DNA of 64,000 nt, taken from Spongilla lacustris (Eukaryota > Porifera > Demospongiae > Spongillida > Spongillidae). Position numbers and translations under genes: made by a program. Each line of letters begins with the position of its first letter. Positions within the stretch are counted from its first letter, which is position 1. Positions 33,371 to 46,845 of the stretch are shown piece by piece. The DNA lies in contig OX442420.1 of the NCBI GenBank assembly GCA_949361645.1, positions 8,724,418 through 8,788,417 of the forward strand, written 5' to 3'. The notes below the pieces were generated by a model. That model made no database searches. It saw only the letters and a program-made list of their open reading frames with translations, and was not told the DNA's origin.

Positions 33371-36300
33371 TCATACAGCACTAGGTATCACCAAGGAGAT
33401 CCATCCTCCATCAGAGACGTCATCTTTTGGTGGCCCATCTTGAGATGGCAGTGACTTTTGTACCACATCTGTCTCAATGGATGTAGTGCTGTTGTGCACC
33501 TGAAGATGTACCTCAACAGTTGCAGCCTCGTCCTCATGACCACCATTTGTTAAATGAATGGCCTGGGAACCGGAAAGCATCTCTGTCTCAGTTGGGCTTC
33601 CTTTGTGCACAGACATGTCCACCACACCAACCACATCAGCCCTCCTACCATCTGGTAAAGGTTTATGACCTAGAGATGGACTGTCTGGTGGGAACACCTC
33701 TGCTGTGTGTACACCCCCCTCTCCTGCACATGTACTTGGTTTGGTTGAGGGTATGCATAGCATTGCATCAACCACAGCACCTTCAATACAGCTGACATCA
33801 GAGGTACCATTCCCTCCAACTAGGGCAGCCATCTTTATCCCCTCTGCTCCAAGGTGGTCAGTGGGCGCAGCTAGATTGGTACCTGCAACGGGTGATGAAG
33901 GCTCTTGATCAGCTTCAGATGATGGAGGTTCCTTGTCAAGTAAGGAGGAACCTTCAGACTGTCCACTGGCCTCTGAACCATCCAAACTTCTGCCAGGTTT
34001 AGTTCCCAGACCATTTCCACCAGAGCCTGTCATTAGAATAATGGATACAGTATTAATGCATAGCACACTACCACACTAGGCATATAGCACACTACCACAC
34101 TAGGCACATAGCACACTACCACACTAGGCACATAGCACACTACCACACTAGGCACATAGCACCCTACCACACTAGGCACATAGCACACTACCACACTAGG
34201 CATATAGCACACTACCACACTTGGCACATAGCACACTACCATGCTAGGCACATAGCACACTATCACACTAGGCACATAGCACACTACCACACTAGGCACA
34301 TAGCACACTACCACACTAGGCACATAGCACACTACCACACTAGGCACATAGCACACTACCACACGAGGCACATAGCACAATACCACACTAGGCACATAGC
34401 ACACTACCACACTAGGCACATAGCACACTACCACACTAGGCACATAGCACACTACCACACTAGGCACATAGCACACTACCACACTAGGCACATAGCACAC
34501 TACCACACTAGGCACATAGCACACTACCACACTAGGCACATAGCACACTACCACACTAGGCACATAGCACACTACCATATTAGGCACATAGCACACTACC
34601 ACACTAGGCACATAGCACACTATCACACTCGTCGCATAGCACACTACCACACTAGGCGCATAGCACACTACCACACTAGGCACATAGCACACTACCACAC
34701 TAGGCACATAGCACACTACCACACTAGGCACATAGCACACTACCACACTAGGCCCATAGCACACTACCACACTAGGCACATAGCACACTACCACACTGCA
34801 CACCACAACACTAGGCACATAGCACACTACCACACTAGGCACATAGCACACTACCACACTAGGCACATAGCACACTACCACACTAGGCACATAGCACACT
34901 ACCACACTAGGCACATAGCACACTACCACACTAGGCCCATAGCACACTACCACACTAGGCACATAGCACACTACCACATTAGGCACATAGCACATGCACT
35001 ATCACACTCGGCGCATAGCACACTACCATACTAGGCACATAGCACACTACCACACTAGGCACATAGCACACTACCACACTAGGCACACACTCACGTCGTC
35101 TGGCTTTCTTCAAGAGCCTGTTAACAGGCGGGTTGGAAGGTAAGTCATCTCCTGGCTACATGAGAGAGCAAGACACATATGAGATACCACCAGCAGAGAT
35201 ATTGCACACACCTTCATGCTTCAATACAGCACATTAGCAACTAACAAAAACACTCAGTTCAAACAATGTGAAACTGTACCTGCGTTATTATTATTTGTTT
35301 ACGATCCCCAAGTATTGTTTGATTTTATTTTGGTTTTAATTTTACACTTAGATATATTATAAATACATAACATTCATCATTCAAAGGAGAGGGGGGTGGA
35401 AGTAAAGTTCTGTATATGTGTATGTTGGCATTGTCTTGCTGGAAGTTCCAGTAGACATTATATGGCGTAAGCATTACCAAAACTGCACAGCACATGCACA
35501 GCACTGTTACATTCATCCTAGTACATCAAACTTATGCCCTGAATTTTGTAGCATAATTATTTTCATAAGCTGTACTGCTTCTTCTATCTAAAAATCACTG
35601 AAATTAAGTAACCACTTGTTTTTCTTAACATTGAAAGCCTTTAATTAATAAAGTTAGTAAACTTTAATATTAGGCTCAGTTATGAATATGCAGTAGGATT
35701 TCAAGTAGTTATCACTTCAATAGTGAGTTAAAATGTCTTCAAAGGTTCACACAACTAATTGATAAGTACATGTACATTAATTTACATGATTAGTAAATGA
35801 CGTACACGTCCACCCTTATAAAAACCCTTATTAAATCTCACAAATGTGACAATCTGTTATGATATCAAAATGGAGTGCAAACCTTCATTCGTTTGACATC
35901 CTGCACTGTGCAGATGGGGTCGACGTCAGACCTGAACTGCTTCCCCTTGCTGCCCTTCCTGTCTGCATCAAAGACCCACACACCCTCCCCATCGTCACCA
36001 CCCATTGCAGGCAACTTCTCTTTGATCCTCACACGGCACTCCCTTACGACCTCCAAGAGGGCTGCCTCCTCCTCAGACCCAACCCGTCTCTCCCAATTAT
36101 GGTCGTCGCTCACCAGAGCTCTGCACCATTGCATCAGCTCCATGGGAGGCCTTGCTGCCCCGTCTTCAAGACATTCATTGGGTTCATCTGCTTGATGGTT
36201 GCCATGGACACCATTTTGCTTGGCATCATGACCACGCCTATAATCATCATCGTCATGGTTACTGTCGCAGCTAGAGCTCTGGTTACAAATGTGGCTGTCA

Positions 36301-37506
36301 TTTCCAAGATGAGAAGAATGCTTCACATCTTCATCCAAGGCCTTCACGGGGCCAGTCTGGAAGGAAGGGCAGGGTAATGGCAGGGGAAGGAGGGGAGGGG
36401 GAGGGAGAAGATGGGGAGGGGAGGGGAGGGAGGGGGAGGGGAGGGGAGGGGGAAGGAGGGGAGGGGTTAGGGAGGGGAGAGCATGTTGTATCCTAAACCC
36501 AAGTAACAACGCAAACACAATTATTCCACACCCCACCCACCCCACCCTATACACTACATAAATAACGGCTGTCACTGATAGAACACAAAAAATCTCACAC
36601 ATCTGCCAGATAATCAACTCACAACATCTTTGATGCAGTATTGCGCAATCACATATATGCATGTACAGCCTCTCTCGATCCTTACCCCAGCACTACATTA
36701 TACAAACAACACTTACATGTACACGCATGCTACCAGCGACGTTACCTTGGCATCACAAGACTGCTTAGAAGCAGTGTCTTGCCCGGCATGGTTACGCTGC
36801 TCTCTCATACTGGCTAACTGCGACTGAGAGAGCTCCAGTTCCCTCCTGCATTGTGCAAGCTGGTACTCACTGTTCTGTAGTTCCAATTGGAGCCTAGCTA
36901 TTTCCTGCTCTCCGCGGAGAATGACCATCTCTCTTTCCTTCTGGATGGCTTCCATTTGTTCCACTTTCAACATAGCGGCCATTGTGTTCTCGTCATTGTC
37001 CTCAGCAGTCACGATGTCCACAGTGTTGACAGCCCCTCCCCCACCCTCACCAGCACGTGTGGCTACCTCTGCTCCATCCTTCTTGTCTGTCTCCACACTG
37101 CCATCAACCACATCCCCACCACTATGTGGCTGCTTTGTTTCCGTGCAGACGGCTTGCAGCTTATCCAGTAGGCTCCTCTCCCTCACCCTAAACTCCTCCT
37201 CCTTGTCCACCAGGGCCCTCGCCAGCCTGTCCCTCTCCCCTGTCAACTGGTTTATCAGTTCTGTTTCAGTCGGTCTGGGTTCAGGTGTTGACTCTTTGGC
37301 TTTGGGTTCTGTATCCATTTCCTTTGGTCTGAGTTCTGGTTCATTTGGAATGGATTCCTGCCCGTCCTTTGTCACCTCGTCGTCCTAACAATGGAAGCAA
37401 AGTTCTCTTACACAAAGAAGTCCCTTGCCCCATGCACTTATCACTACTACATGGCTTTGCCTGGGTCGCATGACACAGGCAAAACTGACACACACACACA
37501 CACACA

Positions 37507-37563
<57 letters not shown>

Positions 37564-40500
37564 ACACACAGCTACAGTACCATTCTGTGACCTGGTCCCA
37601 TCCCATACGTACAATATCAGCCCATGTGCACAATAGCACATTTGTAGTGGGAGGGGTCTAGGGGATGGGCAAATTTGGACATGTTTTGAGGCAGGGGGTG
37701 TGGCAGTGGTGTGGTGGCCTGCTCAACAGGCACATTATAAAGGCTAGGTACCCCAAACTTAATTATTAATGTCATGGCAACACGAAGGAAACCGCCCACA
37801 TAGATAAACATATTGAAGCCATTCTGCAAAATGCTTTGTCTCCACCCACTCTCCCCATGGTAACCCACTCCCCATGGTAACCCATGCATGGGAGTGGGTA
37901 ACTGGCTGGGACTGTTGCATACATCAGACCACACAACAGCATCCCATGGGAACACCACTGCAGGGAACCAGACCACAATAATTTGCCACACATTCCATTT
38001 GGGGTTCTAGTAGCTATTAGTCAGTACTTACAAAATGGTCATTGAAGCTGATGGCCTACCCACAGATCTATTTAAAGTGCACCTTCACAGTGCTATTTCA
38101 GGGTATGTAGTAGGCATAACATAACTGTCACACCCTCCCCCACCACACCCACTCTGCCCCTCTCCACTTCCCTCTGTAATTACCACCTTCCCTTCTTGTC
38201 AGAATAAGCTTTAAAACAGAAGTGGATATACAGGTACTAGTATTTATAGCACACAGCACATGCTGTGTTGCCTACAAGTAAAGCATTTCACAGGTAAGAG
38301 GTTATAACATGTTTGGGTATGAGAAAGACAACCAGGGAGGGTCAATAGGTTTAGTATTCATGAACAGCCTAAGCTAAAAGTGTTTCAACATATCTAGTCA
38401 CAACATTGTAACCTTAGATACCAAACAGCGATAAACTGTCCACATAAACAATACATACATGTAGTTGCCTTGGCAATCCTCCTTTTTGGGGGTTCTAAGT
38501 AGGCACTGTGGTGGGGGCTTCTCCCACATGTACCTCCCCTACTCACTTACCCACTCACTCCACATCAAATGTCAGCCCTAACTAGGCAGGAACCAGCCGA
38601 ACCCCCCGCCCCACATAAACATTTTTTTTTTAAGTACTAGCAAGATCGAGGTGTTATCACTTGTCGATAACTTCCCAAAGCTCTCAAATGTCCTGTATCA
38701 TCCAGCCAGTTCCAATAACTAACCATTGACAACCATCTATTTGTGGAAGAGGTTTACACAATCACCTGTAGTCATGGGAGCAGTAACGTTCCTAGCAATA
38801 ATAAAGGCTCACAAAGTGCAGCCAGTTATTAAAAATAATAATTAAAAAGCAGCATTGTGAACAAGCTGGGCCTGACGAGAAAATAGAAAATTCCACCAAA
38901 AACAAGTCACTTTGGGAATATACATTCTCATTGGCACGTGCACACTAGATTCCAGTATCTGTAAATAGAAAATGCTGGCACTTTTGTGCAAACAGAAAGT
39001 GCCTACAAATGCCGTAATGGTGGAATATTTTTGAACAGGCCTAGATCAAATCATTGATGCTCCACCCCATCATCCATTAACCCATCTAATCGTTATCCTC
39101 CTACGGCTCTAACCATTCACAGAATTAACCGTCCCTTCCATTAAAGCATTACATTGGTTGCCTAGCAACGCTCATACCTGCAAGGTGGACACACCCACCC
39201 ACAGTGTAACTAACCACTAATCCTGACCAAGCATGTCCACTGGACTGCATAACATCAAAACACAGCATGAGCCAAACCATAGGTCATGCTCACATAATAA
39301 CCTACCATGTTTGGGATGAACCAAAATACTTACCCATGCACACTCTCACACATGCATGCAAGCACACTCTCAAACATGCACGCACACTCTCACACACATG
39401 CATGCACTCACAAATGCCTGCACACTCACACACATGCATACACACACAATGCACCCACATACACACACACCTATCCACATAGGAACACAAAACTAAATGT
39501 GCATTAGTGAGGAGGCTTCTTACAAAGTACGCAACTATTTCATGGACTTTGGTTCAATTACATGACCCAATCAAACCAGCTGTGATAAACACAGGCAGGA
39601 TGGACTCACTCTAGTTCCATTCTGAAAAACATGTACAGAACATACCATGTACACTATACCATATCTATGACTGAACATGTCAGAGCTAAAGCATTTACAA
39701 CACATTCCCAAGCTCCCTCATCACATGTGGGAGCTAACGATCTTGCAGCAGAGGTGAAAATCATATTAACTCTCAAAAAGGCATGCTCCCTCATGCCCAG
39801 CGATGTTTGCAGACATCTTGCTCCAAAGCATGCCTCTTGGAGTTGTGATTGCCAATGATCACTGGGCAGAACCCCAGTCATAACTCAGCTCATCATTGTA
39901 AACATGCCTATCAAAGCAAGAACCATCCATGTACCAAGACTACTACCTATGTAGCAGGGCCATGTTCACACACATACACAACAGTTCACACACGTGTACT
40001 GTTCACTCACACACATGCATCCACACACACTCACACACGCACACACACGCATACATACGCAATATGCACACACATTACACACATACACACGTGTACACAG
40101 GACAAGCTAACGACTGATGAATGTATTACATGTACATGTACATACCTATGTTACACGCGCACGCCCGACCTATAAACGCGAAGGACAATCAACATGGTAC
40201 TGCACTTACGGCGAGTGAGCTCTTGGGAGGGGTTTCCTGGACACTGGCTGGGGTACCCGCCTTCTTGGCGGGAGTGATCGACAAAGTGGCACTAGTGCCA
40301 CGTGCCATAGCCGCCGTATGGCCCGCTCTTGGCGCGGGTGCAGATCCGACCCTGGTCGCTCCGCTTGTTATTCCCTGACGGCTAGTTGCTGCGCCGACCC
40401 CTCGCGATCCGCCTTTATCGGAAGTCAGGGGGAGGCCATCTTTGGACTGGGATGTTGGATCGGTTGACGCCGAGGTGGGTACTACTTTTGACCTGTTTTG

Positions 40501-40881
40501 TGACGTCCGCGCTTTTGGATCCACTTTCGCGTCGTTGTCCGGACGTTTGGAGCCCTTGGGCGCGACGTTTATCTTGCTCAGCGGCGATCGTAACGCTCTC
40601 GCTGTCGATGGGGCGACAGCCGGGACTGCTGCCTTCATTCGTACTCCACCCCCAGCCTTTGTTGCCGTCTGCTGCGTGTCCTTAGCTGCAGTCGAGCCGG
40701 AATCGTGATCTGAGGTGGTGGAGGTGGTGGAGGACTGGCGAGAAACGAGACTTGCCGTGTTCTCGCCATCGACGGCGCGCTCTGGAGGGCTCGCTTTGTC
40801 CCTTCTCCTTACCCCTCCGCCCTTCTCGAGGCGAGCGTTTGGTATCTTAGAGTTCGACCTGGACGTGACCACTGTCGACAT
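33371..40881 (-). CDS. Five-exon coiled-coil protein (833 aa)
   Basis: Exons 40210-40881, 36746-37384, 35883-36356, 35095-35155 and 33371-34026 join through GT-AG introns with consistent phases into 833 codons plus a stop. Residues 1-224 are Ser/Thr/Pro/Lys-rich and disordered-looking. Residues 225-437 carry two predicted coiled coils with heptad-like Leu and charged residues, including Glu-Leu-Glu-Leu-Ser-Gln-Ser-Gln, a phrase repeated in the 60.4-kb exon of the third coiled-coil gene. Residues 438-595 are His/Asp-rich, then a mixed segment around Val-Trp-Val-Phe-Asp-Ala-Asp. The tail is acidic and Ser-rich. No catalytic domain is recognised; a cytoskeletal or scaffold role is only a guess. 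Intron 1 (2.8 kb) holds CA repeats, intron 3 (35156-35882) looks unremarkable, and intron 4 is a 24-bp minisatellite. The start is the first ATG in frame. The gene is divergent to the gene at 41572. Confidence 0.8.
34060..35092. repeat. 24-bp minisatellite, about 43 units, intronic
   Basis: The unit CACTAGGCACATAGCACACTACCA is repeated with few changes across almost the whole last intron of the 33-41 kb gene. A single damaged unit is seen at about 34795-34810. The 24-bp period keeps one frame open on the minus strand for 320 codons of Val-Cys-Tyr repeats, which is a shadow and not a protein. Confidence 0.95.
36362..36480 (+). repeat. Homopurine tract at an exon acceptor
   Basis: G/A-only sequence on the plus strand is the polypyrimidine tract directly upstream of the acceptor of the 35883-36356 exon on the minus strand. 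At about 115 bp it is many times longer than a usual tract. Confidence 0.85.
37486..40115. repeat. Intron 1 of the five-exon gene with CA/CACATG-rich tracts
   Basis: The 2.8-kb intron contains (CA)n at 37486-37570, mixed CACTCTCACACATGCATG repeats at 39335-39480 and CACA repeats at 39960-40110. Duplicated short phrases also occur, such as CCCCATGGTAACCCA twice near 37853. Nothing in it looks coding. Confidence 0.8.
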
Positions 40882-41571
40882 CAGTACATATGGTATGCGG
40901 GAAATCACAAAAGCGATCTATAATATAATAGATAGGATTGTATATTAATAACGTGACGCGCTAGCCGCGCCATTGCATTAACTAGCGTGGCCACGCCCGC
41001 AGCTACTTTAGTACATATTGCGTTGGTCTCTTTCACCGACACTACATGTAGCTGTTTTGCTCCTGCATGCATGCACTCTGACGCAATCAAGGAGATATGT
41101 GGTTGAGATAATTACAATAGTTTTAATACCAGTGCAATGCACATTTCGATACAATGCCAGAGTAATAGTATTGTAACTTGCACGCATTTGAACGCGGACC
41201 CATACTCCTACTGCGTCCTTGAAGCTAAATGGACAGTAAGAGACGCGGGAACTTTTATCATGGGTAAAAGTATCGCTGACTTATAATTAATTATTCATTG
41301 CAAAAGGAGAAATTCATAACCGGCTTAAGCTAGACTTACAGTATAATACATGTACATACGTATACACGTACCTGGACTCCGGGTATTGAAGCAATGGTTG
41401 CAAGGTTATATGATTTTTTTATCGGATCCTAAATGCGCATTGAACCATGCATGTATTCATGCATGCAACAATGTTTTCAACAAAATACATAAATACATGC
41501 GCGTAGTCCGTATTCCGATCCGTTTTCAGTTCTAAGAATAGTTGTATACGTTTGGTAGGCGTGTCTGGTTA
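40882..41571. promoter_or_regulatory. Divergent intergenic region between two coiled-coil genes
   Basis: 690 bp separate the start codons of the minus-strand gene (ATG at 40881) and the plus-strand gene (ATG at 41572). The arrangement suggests a shared bidirectional promoter. I saw no clear TATA box for either side. The region carries several ACATGT-type palindromes (for example near 41349). Confidence 0.45.
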
Positions 41572-43905
41572 ATGTCGAGCGAAGACAGCAAACTAAAAGT
41601 TTCCGGGTCCCCTTCGAGTTCCGCCTCCACTGAAGGCGCTGCGAGGCCCAAGCCCAGCCCGTCGGGGTCAGGCGGCGCGGGAAAGGCGCAGAGGTCGAGA
41701 TTATTTGGAGGGAAACAAAAGAAAGCATCGCCGTCGAGATCAGAGGAGCGCGGCTCTTCCTCCAAGCGGCGAGAGGTGAGCACACAGCACAACAGCACGT
41801 GTTTACTAATAATTTTTAAAAGTAGTGGCTATACTAATAAAGTGTACAACTTAACTAGGCCTACATCGCGCATACAACATGTTGTGAGATTCCGAAGTCC
41901 TAATTTTTTAGCCTTGTCTAGTACCATAATTAATACTTAATACTTAATACCCAGTGTACAAAGGCAATTGACCCCATGTCTCACACATAATAATGACATC
42001 TCAGGTGAGGACTGTAGGAGGGTGAGCATTATTGATGAACGTACACCTAAATGATTCCACCTCAATAATTCACAACAGACAAATTACTGCTGTTTTAATT
42101 TATTGCAATGCACACATCACACCACACACACATACATGTACACACACCACACTTTTATACATATACACACATCACACCACACACATCACACCACACCACA
42201 TCACACCACATCACACCACATCACATCACACATCGCACCACACACATCATACGTCGCACCACACACATTATACGTCACACCACACATCATACGTCACACC
42301 ACACATCATACCACACCACACACCTCACACCACACACCATACCACACACACTCCACACACACCACACCACACACCACAGCAGCCCAAGGATCTCTTGAAG
42401 GAGGAGGAGGAAGCCTTATATGCACTGCTGACTGCCAAGCTGAATGAGAAAGTGTCCCTGGAGGCGGAGCTTGATGCCATGAGGGAGGAGCTAAGAAAGG
42501 AACAGGAAGAGAAGTCACACCAGTTGTCGGCCAGCACAGACAGATTAAAGACAGAGAAGGAAGAGAAGGAGGAGGCGATGCATCTACTGGAGGCAGAGCT
42601 GAGGTCACTGCAAGAGGCCAAGGCCTCTTACGAGGAACATCTGAAGGAAGAGCAGGAGGAGAAGATGACAGTGAGGGAGAGGTTGGTGCAGGTGGAGGAG
42701 GAGCTGGAGAGACACAAGGGGGAGAAGCTTGCGCTGAGCGGCACCCTGACGAGGGAACGGGAGGACGCCCAACAGCGAATGTCCGATCTGGACTCGAGGC
42801 TTAGGGCGGAGCAAGAGGAGAAGGAACTCCTGAGGCAGAGGCTGGAGGTGGAGCAGAAGAGGCACGAGGTGGAGAAGTCCATCTACGAGAGCGAAACCAA
42901 AAAGGAGCAAGCGGAACGCGATGCAATGCAAAGGACGCTGGCTGCGAAGGAGTCGGAGCTGACGAGGACGCTGGAGGAGATCGAGGTCCTGGGCACCGGC
43001 CTGAAGAAGGAGCAGGAGGAGAAGCGGGCACAAGTGGCGCTGGGGGAGGCAAGGGTGAGGGTGGAGCAGCAGGAAAAGGAGCTACTGAGGCAGCAGGTGA
43101 CCTCGCTGGAGGCGGAGCTGAGGAGGAGTCAGGAGGAGGATGTCCTCCTGGCTGCCCTCACCTGCAAGCTGAAGGAGAAGGCCACCCTCAGGGTGCAGCT
43201 GGAGGCCATGAGGGACAGGCTGGTCAAGGAGAGTGAGGACAAGCTGGAGCAGCTGGCGGCCATGAAGGTCAAGGTAGGGGCCATGGAGGCCGAGAAGGAA
43301 GGGCTGAAGAGGGAGGTGGAGGACATGGGGGTGGAGCTACGCAGGGCGCAGGAAGAGAAGGCGGCCGTGGAGGGAAGCCTTAGGAGGGAGCAGGAAGAGG
43401 CACGCATGCTTAGACAGCAGCTGGAGGTGAAGGAGGCGGAGCTTTGCCAGGTGCACGAGGAGAACGCGGCGCTGTACCGCGAGCTCAAGAAGGAGGAGGG
43501 AGAGAAGAAGCAGCTGGCCCAGCAGGTGCAGGAGGTGAGATATGTGGCAGAGGCCTGGGGACTGTATGGCAGAGGCCTGGGGACTATATGGCAGAGGGGC
43601 TGGGGACTATATGGCAGAGGCCTGGGGACTGTATGGCAGAGGCCTGGGGACTATATAGCAGAGGCCTGGGGACTATATGGCAGAGGCCTGTGGACTAAGG
43701 GCTAGTGGATGGTATCTTTCTTGGAAACTATAACAATTGAAGTGGTTATGTGCACACACGTTGGAATGCGTAATCTTTGGGTGTCATGTGACATCACAAG
43801 ATATTATGTGACATCACCACATAACTCCTTTTCTCTCATACACAGGACCATTCACATACCACTTCTGACCGAGAACAGGCCACACCCACCACAGAACATA
43901 CTTAA
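41572..43905 (+). CDS. Three-exon coiled-coil protein (472 aa)
   Basis: Exons 41572-41775, 42380-43534 and 43846-43905 are all phase 0 with GTGAGC/GTGAGA donors and CAG acceptors. They encode 472 aa. Residues 1-68 are Ser/Pro/Lys-rich and basic. Residues 69-453 form a near-continuous coiled coil dense in Glu, Lys, Leu and Gln, with phrases such as Glu-Gln-Glu-Glu-Lys repeated at intervals. This resembles the rods of myosin-like or golgin-like proteins, though no globular domain is present. The short third exon gives a Thr/His-rich tail and a stop, and it is the least certain part. Intron 1 is largely CA/CACAT repeats and intron 2 has a 22-bp minisatellite. It is divergent to the 833-aa gene, suggesting co-expression. 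Function is unknown; a structural role is inference. Confidence 0.75.
43552..43703. repeat. 22-bp minisatellite, about 7 units, intronic
   Basis: Units of the form GGCAGAGGCCTGGGGACTATAT are repeated right after the donor of exon 2 of the three-exon coiled-coil gene. The frame stays open through it, which would extend exon 2 by about 57 codons if the donor were skipped. Confidence 0.9.
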
Positions 43906-44584
43906 GCATGCAACAGGTTTGGTTTTATCTCATTTTAACCACACCCCTTTTTAAATGCCATCAGTTCTTATATTTTTATTTTGTATGTATTTCATTTCAT
44001 TTATTGACTACTGGGAATATATACAACATGTCTGCCAAATGCACCAGTGTTGCATGTACCTTGTACATGCGATACAATGTGTTGCTATGGCAACGAGCAG
44101 TGGTAAATTGGGTGAGAACAGATGTTTTCTGAACAATGCCTGCCTGCGGCCTGCATGGCTCCCTTTGTTGTCAACCTGGCTCCACATCACTGCAAACTAA
44201 GTGCCCCACCTGCCTTAACTACATACAGCTTATATAATTATTAGATCCTCCTGCCCCACCCCTTCATCCTTTCCCCCCCCCCCCCCCCCCCCTTTATCCT
44301 CCTGCCACACCCCTTTACTCTCCACCCTGCAATCCCTTGGTTACTGGACCAGTTGAGAAATGTCGTCATTGATGCAAATGATTGTATATGACAAAAGTCT
44401 GAACTGAAAGCTGCATCAAAAGCTGATTGGTGTATAGTGGTGATGGGTGCAAGTCAATCTGGTACATGATGAATTCTCAATAAGAGACTGCAACCTGCAT
44501 GTGTTAAATGGAGCAGTAAGCTGCAATGCATGGTGCAGCCACATCACAAGCTACAGGTCGTAAACTATAATGCAATTCCAACCC

Positions 44585-44765
44585 CACACATGTGAGTACC
44601 ACACCCACACATGTGATTATCACATGTGAGTACCACACCCACACATGTGAGTACCACACCCACACATGTGAGTGCCACACCCACACATGTGAGTACCACA
44701 CCCACACATGTGAGTACCACACCCACACATGTGAGTACCACACCCACACATGTGAGTACCACACT
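44585..44765. repeat. 21-bp minisatellite, about 8-9 units
   Basis: The unit ACATGTGAGTACCACACCCAC is repeated. The homologous array at 56453-57510 has about 50 units. Confidence 0.95.
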
Positions 44766-44872
44766 CATCCCTGCATTGGATGTAAGGCATAAATACACAG
44801 ATGCATGTATAAGGCGGACTGGGGTGGGCACTATATGGAAGTAATTTGACTACTACTTCAACAAAGGACTTA

Positions 44873-45088
44873 GGTCCGGCACACACGAGGCGATATCGCT
44901 GGCAACTAGTCACCAGGAACAGTCATAAGCGATATCGTCTAGTGTGTGCGTGTACATGTATGTTGCTGGCGACATTTGTCGCTAGCAACATGTCGCCCGA
45001 AGTTGAGCACTGCTCTACTTTCAAGCGACAACTTCAAACAAACCGCAGCGACTAGTTGCCAGAGATATCGCCTCGTGTGTGCCGGGCC
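44873..45088. mobile_element. 216-bp MITE with TTA target-site duplication (Harbinger-like)
   Basis: Near-matching terminal inverted repeats of about 38 bp run inward from 44873 (GGTCCGGCACACACGAGGCG..) and from 45088 (GGCCCGGCACACACGAGGCG.. on the minus strand). The element is flanked by TTA on both sides (44870-44872 and 45089-45091). The duplicated block at 57.6 kb lacks it, giving an empty site. A 3-bp TWA duplication with G-starting inverted repeats is the pattern of PIF/Harbinger elements. It has no coding capacity, so it depends on a transposase elsewhere. Confidence 0.85.
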
Positions 45089-45109
45089 TTATGGCAATGA
45101 ACAAGTTGT

Positions 45110-46845
45110 AGAGATAGGTGGGTGTGTACATGTGGTAGTGACAGGTGGGTGTGTACATGTGGTAGTGATAGGTGGGTGTGTACATGTGGTAGTGATAGGT
45201 GGGTGTGTACATGTGGTAGTGATAGGTGGGTGTGTACATGTGGTAGAGATAGGTGGGTGTGTACATGTGGTAGTGATAGGTGGGTGTGTACATGTGGTAG
45301 TGATAGGTGGGTGTGTACATGTGGTAGTGATAGGTGGGTGTGTACATGTGGTAGTGATAGGTGGGTGTGTACATGTGGTAGAGATAGGTGGGTGTGTACA
45401 TGTGGTAGTGATAGGTGGGTGTGTACATGTGGTAGTATAGGTGGGTGTGTACATGTTGTAGTGATAGGTGGGTGTGTACATGTGGTAGTGATAGGTGGGT
45501 GTGTACATGTGGTAGTGATAGGTGGGTGTGTACATGTGGTAGTGATAAGTGGGTGTGTACATGTGGTAGTGACAGGTGGGTGTGTACATGTGGTAGTGAT
45601 AGGTGGGTGTGTACATGTGGTAGTGACAGGTGGGTGTGTACACGTAGTGACAGGTGGGTGTGTACATGTGGTAGTGATAGGTGGGTGTGTACATGTGGTA
45701 GTGATAGGTGGGTGTGTACATGTGGTAGTGACAGGTGGGTGTGTACATGTGGTAGTGATAGGTGGGTGTGTACATGTGGTAGTGATAGGTGGGTGTGTAC
45801 ATGTGGTAGTGATAGGTGGGTGTGTACATGTGGTAGTGATAGGTGGGTGTGTACATGTGGTAGTGATAGGTGGGTGTGTACATGTGGTAGTGATAGGTAG
45901 GTGTGTACATGTGGTATTGACAGGTGGGTGTGTACATGTGGTAGTGATAGGTGGGTGTGTACATGTGGTAGTGATAGGTGGGTGTGTACATGTGGTAGTG
46001 ATAGGTGGGTGTGTACATGTGGTAGTGATAGGTAGGTGTGTACATGTGGTATTGACAGGTGGGTGTGTACATGTGGTAGTGGTAGGTGGGTGTGTACATG
46101 TGGTAGTGATAGGTGGGTGTGTACATGTGGTAGTGATAGGTGGGTGTGTACATGTGGTAGTGATGGTGTGTACATGTGGTAGTGATAGGTGGGTGTGTAC
46201 ATGTGGTAGTGATAGGTGGGTGTGTACATGTGGTAGTGATAGGTGGGTGTGTACATGTGGTAGTGATAGGTGGGTGTGTACATGTGGTAGTGATAGGTGG
46301 GTGTGTACATGTGGTAGTGATAGGTGGGTGTGTACATGTGGTTGTGATAGGTGGGTGTGTACATGTGGTAGTGATAGGTGGGTGTGTACATGTGGTAGTG
46401 ATAGGTGGGTGTGTACATGTGGTAGTGATAGGTGGGTGTGTACATGTGGTAGTGATAGGTGGGTGTGTACATGTGGTAGTGATAGGTGGGTGTGTACATG
46501 TGGTAGTGATAGGTGGGTGTGTACATGTGGTAGTGATAGGTGGGTGTGTACATGTGGTAGTGATAGGTGGGTGTGTACATGTGGTAGTGATAGGTGGGTG
46601 TGTACATGTGGTAGTGATAGGTGGGTGTGTACATGTGGTAGTGATAGGTGGGTGTGTACATGTGGTAGTGGTAGGTGGGTGTGTACATGTGGTAGTGATA
46701 GGTGGGTGTGTACATGTGGTAGTGATAGGTGGGTGTGTACATGTGGTAGTGGTAGGTGGGTGTGTACATGTGGTAGTGGTAGGTGGGTGTGTACATGTGG
46801 TAGTGATAGGTGGGTGTGTACATGTGGTAGTGACAGGTGGTGCTT
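45110..46845. repeat. 27-bp minisatellite, about 64 units
   Basis: The unit GTGATAGGTGGGTGTGTACATGTGGTA (27 bp) is repeated with rare changes (GAT/GAC/GGT). Because 27 is a multiple of three, several frames stay open for hundreds of codons on both strands. These are shadows. The homologous array at 57635-58203 has about 21 units. Confidence 0.95.

Noticed and set aside
34033..34995. 320-codon Val-Cys-Tyr-Val-Pro-Ser repeat protein
   Set aside because: It is the minus-strand translation of the 24-bp minisatellite inside the last intron of a gene with consistent splice sites on each side.
43535..43705. C-terminal extension of the three-exon coiled-coil gene through the 22-bp repeats
   Set aside because: A strong GTGAGA donor sits before the repeats, composition changes abruptly, and a plausible small terminal exon follows at 43846.
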